This document shows positions 58,622 through 64,000 of a stretch of DNA of 64,000 nt, piece by piece. Origin of the DNA: Diphasiastrum complanatum. Lineage: Eukaryota; Streptophyta; Lycopodiopsida; Lycopodiales; Lycopodiaceae. Below the pieces are notes generated by a model. The model saw only the letters and a program-made list of their open reading frames with translations. It made no database searches and had not been told where the DNA came from. Every line of letters begins with the position of its first letter. The stretch's first letter is position 1. Made by a program: the position numbers and the translations under genes. The stretch spans positions 21,252,000-21,315,999 of the forward strand of contig CM055107.1 in the NCBI GenBank assembly GCA_029204225.1, read 5' to 3'.

Positions 58622-61600
58622 AACCACCATGGTAAGAGCAGGAATGTACTTAACATCTCTATTGAGTGCTCTGACCATTTCATGCATTCAAGGATCCAAG
58701 AAAGTTTGCATCCTACCAAGAAGTGTACATATCACACAATCTGACACGAGTTATATTTTTGGAAGTCAAATTATATAGTTTTGATTTATATTTTGTTTTT
58801 TATTCCAATTGCCTGCCTATTAATGTGAGACGTATTGAGTTCAATACCGAAGTTCCATTTGAGAATCCCTGGCCTTTACCATGTACATACAAAGCTCACT
58901 TGAAGCTTGCATCACCACATAGTTCATTAACTTTGTGTTGAAGTCTTCGTGCAGATTGTGGTTCGCTTTTTGTTGTATGACTAATGAGCATACAGATTCA
59001 ATCCATAGTAGACGAGAGAGAGACAGAGAGAACCATCTGCTTGATTCACTGAGCTTTCACCATTACAATACTGAAGAAGAGAATACGTGGGAGAGACAGG
59101 GAGGAGGCTATGGGACGTGCATCCTCACATCTAACCACTCACTTGGTGACCCTGTTCACATTGTAAGGACCAAGTAATTTGACTACAAACCATTAAGGCA
59201 CTTTGGCCTATCTTTCTAACATCGTAACATCAAGGCATGCAGGCCCACTACTACTAAAAGCCAATGAAGTTGTCATTACCCAATACTATTTCTAATACCT
59301 CTCTTTATGACAAATTTAGTGGAGAATCAATATCATTATAGTGCTGATGCCAATGCAGCATGTGATTTCATCCTAGAGCCATGAGCCCCTGCTTGGCACC
59401 AATTGTGGAATGGGTCAGAAAAGGCTGATTTGAAGGTTGGAGGAGATGGTTCATGCACCTGGCATGTTTGATATATAGCCTCATTTGTACTTCACAGTTT
59501 CATGGATTTACGCCAGCTATAATGGCAACAAAGAATTCATCTTAAGTTTGGATCTTTTAGTTGTATCTGCAGTTGTTGAACAAAAGCCAGATAGGATTCC
59601 TCATCAGTTTACGTATAAGAGCACTAAAAGTAGTGAGTAGATGGAAAATGAAGTTTTTCAGCTTTCACAGTGGATGAGAATCTGACTGAGGCCAGGGGAT
59701 GTTAGTGCTTGAACCAATTTCTCATAACCTTGAGCATCTGAGAAAACCTCCGTTGAGCTGAGTGAACTGAGAACCGTATAATTAACTACTATGTAGTGAC
59801 TTCAAGGGCCCAGTTCTGTTTTGAGTTTGTGCAAACCATTATTATTCCATAAACAGGTTGGAGCTGCAGCCTTGACCTACCTATACCAAGGTAACTGACA
59901 TAGATTCACAAAAAAAGCTGCTCTAAAAATTGCTTTGTAGTAACAAACAGTCCACACTGATCTGCTAAACATCAACAAGAAGAATGGGATGTTTGTGAAT
60001 ATGAAAGGAGAGCAATATTCATAACATTCTTTGACAATGCAAAAAATGTTACATATTTTTGGAACAGATGTTAAGCATGTTTGCATCCATTTTGCTACTC
60101 CAGCACATGTTTTCCAAACATTTTATTATCAACAGCATACTGCAGCAGACATTTCCAGTGCTCTACTTATGAAACTGAAGTGCATTTCTCTTTAGTATGA
60201 AGGAATGAGATAAAAGTGTTGGGGCAAGAATGTCATCTATGGCAGCTCTTACCCCAACACATTATGAAAGGAATGAGATGGAGGTGTTGGAGCAAGGACA
60301 ATTAACATACAGAATGCGGTGACCTCGGAAGACAAGCATTCCCACAAGCCAAATATGCTAAAACTTGTACTCTTCCAATGCAGAAATCCAAACTGCTTTT
60401 TGGCAGATGGCTTCTCTGTGATCCTCACAAAAAGAGTTGGTCACAAGTTACCAAGATCAAATGCCTTTTATTGAATGTTGCTTTGGTAGATGTTCGCTTC
60501 AGTTCTTGACACTCTTTGAAGATTGCGAGTTTTAGCTTGATAGGCGCCAAATTACTTAAGAAGCTTTGGATCATTGTCGAAATCTCCTCACCTTATTTTA
60601 GAAGTGGGCAACACCTTTTTGGTATCAGTTCTAAAAAATAAAAGGCCCTTTATTGATCAAACTAGCAAAAGTTTGACTACTCGATGTGCAGGGGCTGTTT
60701 ATTCATCAAACGAGGCAAATTTTGGTGATTTGATATGCTTTTTAGGCTTAATTAAGTGAGAAGGGTAGGTACAAATTCCGAACAAGATTCATAGATATGG
60801 CATTGCTCAAAGAGATAGTAGAAGATTAACATAAACTCCAATGAAGATTTTGACTGAACATCAATCACAAGCCATGAATTATCAAACCCCGACAAGAATT
60901 GTGACATAGTCTCTTATAATGAGCTCTAGAGCTGAATCATATCATACATAAGCTGTAGTTCCAATAGAATCTATTCTATACTAAGATGGGAACCTAAAGG
61001 GACTTTCTAGAAATTGCTACTTGAGAGCAAATGCTAGCCCCAGTAGAGAGGTGGCATGCCTACTTATGAGTTATCTTAGAAGGCCTGTTATTGTACTTAG
61101 AATAAAGATATGCCTTGAGGGCTCAAGAGTCAACATGAATCCAAGGTCAGAGAGACCTATATATAACTCCTCCCTATCTAAAAACATTGCCATCACTGTG
61201 GGCTTAAAAAAGAGAGCATATTTAAAAGAAAAAGGACACTAAAATTTGCTATAAGAAATGAAATAGAACCATGCCTTTGGCTACGATCATCACAAACCTA
61301 AAGTATTGACACAAGAGGTTGAGAATAGCTCTAGATCATCAAGGACATTAGGAGCAAGATAGAATGGTCCATAGGAGCATGGCACTAACTTCTCTGTTTG
61401 AGATTTTTGTTGAAAAAGTCTGCAATGATCAAATGTTAGTTGTACATAAACATTTTGGTCGTTATAAAATTCAACATATAGTCAATGTTTATCAAACATT
61501 TTGGTCATTATGAAATTCAACATATAGTCGATGTTTATCAATTATAGCTTTGTACTATTGTTGGATAGGCTGAATAGATAGTATCCCCATCAATGTCGTA

Positions 61601-62940
61601 TGATTGAAGTGCATTGTCTTGAGCAATAGGGTAAGATGATGTGATCACATTGAGGCATGCCATCATGTTGTAGCTTACTATCTCATTTTGTAGACCAACT
61701 TATTCACAAATATGTATAAGTGTTTATAGTAGGTCCACATTACCTTGATCTTGTCAAAGGTAGAAATATAAAAATAAGAGTTCACATCCAGTGTTTCATA
61801 TTCTTTGGCATATAATTTTTCATGTCGTATAATTCTTCGTACAATTGGAAGGCTTATCAACAAATCCGAACTGATGAGCTTAGATCATCATGATGAAGAA
61901 GAAGATAAGAAAAAAGTCTTAGATTTGGAACATAATTAAGAAAAAGGAGATGTGACATCAACATTAAATACATTTCCAAAACAAATATAGGAAGTTAGGA
62001 GATAGGTAGCAAATCAAATCTTATTGTCTATTTGATCTAATTCATAAAACAATCATTCCAAGTTGAGATGTATAATTGAACTCTATTATCTTTAAATAAT
62101 TTTATAAAATGTTCTTACAAAATGGAGAAATAAGACTTGGTTTGTATGCTCAAAAGGGTTGGTGTATGATTTCAAATAGGCACCTCATGCTTGTTAACAT
62201 TACGTTGAAAATTACTTTCTAAAATTTGGTTTTCAAATAGGTAAAGCTTTCTACACATGCTATTTCAAGAGATGTAGTCGTGAAGTGTTATCATTATTTA
62301 TATGTTGACAACTTAACAGACACCCCGAGTGACCATTTGTTGATTCAAGATGTGAACTAGGTTTTCACTCATAAAACATGAAAGACATGGAAACTTTGCA
62401 TTGAATCATTCAGTGAATACACTTGATGCATTTCAACAATATGTGAATGATACATTTCGTCCATACCTAGGTTAATGCGGAGTGGTATGAGGTCATCTAC
62501 AGAGAAATGCTTAAGGAGCATGAGATAATTCAATAGCTAGAAGTATCTTCTGGAATTGAGGAACTCGCGATATCATATTGCTCTTCCATTTATTTCAGAA
62601 CTATACTTCACATTGAATCTGATTTCAGTAACACCACACACAAACCATCTCTAATCTCTTCGGTGGATTGTACTCTTATTTTAGAGTATGAATGATTTTT
62701 TTTTTTAAGATCCTGTTGGGCAATTAGAACACTTAAAGCTGTGATTACATTTAGCATAAGCTATCTATTAGACTGTTTTTGCACCTAGTTGCCGATTAGA
62801 ACGGGAAAGTTGTTCTGCAATATTCATGCTCTCTTCTCCGTTCGCGTTCTTCTATCTCCCTTGCCCCATCACTAAACTCCTCTCGTGCATGCCAGCAAGG
62901 CCCCACCCTCATCTAATGTTTAGAAACATTTTATTTATAA
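58622..62940. other. 3' flank of the RING gene; no gene recognised
   Basis: AT-rich. Contains a tandem pair of 46-bp units (61448-61493 and 61494-61539, AAACATTTTGGTC(G/A)TTAT(A/G)...) and a related pair of GAAGGAATGAGAT...GTGTTGG words at about 60198-60290. Open frames are short and unsupported. Confidence 0.5.
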
Positions 62941-63472
62941 TGATGATGGAGGATGAAACACTCAACACCGTTGGATGTATAGTTTCCTTGATTGAAGCAT
63001 CTGCATCTGCTCCAGACGATGTAGAGGAATTAGATACTGATATAGGGGTTGAAGATGAAGCATCCATGCTTCAGATTATGAGAAAACTTTCTCTCGTTTT
63101 ATAATCCTCTTTGACTCTCTTCCCACTACAACTCCCATTAATAAATTAACTCTACTTGATGTTCTTGTATACTTTATGAATAATGACAAGTATATCTCTT
63201 TTAATGATATAGAAGATGTTTTGAATATGAGAGAGGATGAAGTCCTCTCAATTTTTGCACAACATTTGTCAGAAATTTCTGACATAATTGATTATACTTA
63301 TAATGATCTTGAAAGTGAGATAGATTTTGATAAAGATGGCAATCAGAAATCTGGCAAGGCCATAATTGAAAAATTGAAAGCCTGTGAAGAAACTTTGCCG
63401 ACTGAGGAGAAATTTTTGGAATTCCAAAAAAATATCCTCCAAGGACTCAATATATTCCCTCGAGCAGTGTAG
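62941..63472 (+). pseudogene. AT-rich acidic coding remnant, unknown family
   Basis: The first part (62941-63104) reads MMEDETLNTVGCIVSLIEAS and VEELDTDIGVEDEASMLQIM. A +1 change near 63090 continues as FIILFDSLPTTTPINKLTLL, DVLVYFMNNDKYISFNDIED, FAQHLSEISDIIDYTYNDLE, IDFDKDGNQKSGKAIIEKLK and FLEFQKNILQGLNIF, ending at TAG 63470-63472. Amino acid use (Asp, Glu, Ile, Asn, Lys, with A/T-ending codons) looks like coding sequence, but I do not recognise the family. It could be a captured gene, an element protein or an old viral insertion. None of these is shown. Confidence 0.35.
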
Positions 63473-63551
63473 AGGCCATTGGAGGACATGACATTAGCAA
63501 AACAAATGTGGTCTTGATCTGGTAAGTAGATATTATATCGGTATTGATATT

Positions 63552-63903
63552 GTGCAATTTCCTGCTTTCAAACAAATGTTGAAGTTTGAGGTTGTCATCT
63601 TTCATTCTAAATTTATTTGCTTGACTCCTTTACATGATGTTATTGAACTAGATGCCTTTAGTATGAGACATGGAGGACGCCTGAGTTGTATCACCCGGGA
63701 GAAAGGATGTGTCTCTTTCTCATTATTTGAAAAACTTTCAAAGTAATGAGATTTGTATAAATCATTTATCTTTTAATCCATATACTACCACTGTTATTAT
63801 GGCCGCCAAGTCATTATATGTTGGTTTAGGAGGCCATACTTACTCCAGAGGAACATATAAAATAGTTTTTGTGAAAAGGGATTTGGCCAAAAATATTCTG
63901 TAA
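63552..63903 (+). pseudogene. Further unassigned coding-like frames at the window edge
   Basis: 63552-63746 reads FEVVIFHSKFICLTPLHDVI and ELDAFSMRHGGRL. An overlapping frame at 63709-63903 reads LSHYLKNFQSNEICINHLSF, MAAKSLYVGLGGHTYSRG and YKIVFVKRDLAKNIL, and coding-like sequence continues past its stop toward the window end. It may belong with the 62941-63472 remnant. Family unknown. Confidence 0.3.
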
Positions 63904-64000
63904 TAGATTATTGATATATTACAAGGATCTCTCTTTTGTTATGAATTTGAATGCCTTATGAAAGATCGTAACATTTGGCGAGTTTTTAGCTTGATATCTG

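Overview
The window is plant nuclear DNA, most likely from a fern or another seed-free vascular plant with a large, repeat-loaded genome. The basis is a four-exon PPR gene whose N-terminus carries a PDF-type WWDNR/PDFKHK motif and whose lost tail was a DYW domain, very long introns in an ordinary RING gene, many decayed Ty1/copia and Ty3/gypsy (chromovirus) fragments, and a plant-type LINE. The fern assignment rests on my recollection of similar PPR proteins and was not searched.

Only two ordinary cellular genes can be modelled. (1) On the minus strand, 3969-6541, a PDF-PLS-PPR protein of 735 residues in four exons. It stops early, and a decayed DYW tail follows at 3632-3968. (2) On the plus strand, 44467-58621, a 249-residue C3HC4 RING protein of the plant AIRP2-like E3 ligase type. 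It is split into five exons, and introns of 5.1 and 7.3 kb hold a solo LTR, another LTR, copia and gypsy debris and a GGTACC-rich hairpin element.

The rest is mostly mobile or mobile-derived. 0-2 kb: copia and chromovirus remnants and an LTR. 6.7-9 kb: a tRNA-like SINE and direct repeats. 9.2-17.4 kb: gypsy integrase fragments on both strands, a copia 5' LTR-PBS-gag unit, a copia integrase piece fused to a gypsy integrase piece, and a decayed multi-exon gene of unknown family (locus B, 12450-14082). 19.5-24.6 kb: a long Gln-rich coiled-coil reading frame whose first six interruptions are all TAG, ending at an LTR, then another decayed coding fragment and a copia LTR with PBS. 26.4-29 kb: a gypsy RT and an antisense coiled-coil gene with the same kind of decay. 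29917-30753: an intact reading frame (locus A) related to locus B. 31-37 kb: tandem repeats, a CA/CT microsatellite, an LTR fragment, copia RNase H and SINE-like repeats. 37608-42638: a full-length, decayed 5-kb LINE with target-site duplications and a poly(A) tail. 58.6-64 kb: mostly empty, ending in AT-rich acidic reading frames I cannot assign.

The points most worth following are the locus A/B family, which shares an N-terminal signature and whose copy B ends in a transposase-like block; the stop-codon spectrum of the 19.8-22.9 kb frame; the PPR gene that has lost its deaminase domain; and the RING gene's inflated introns.
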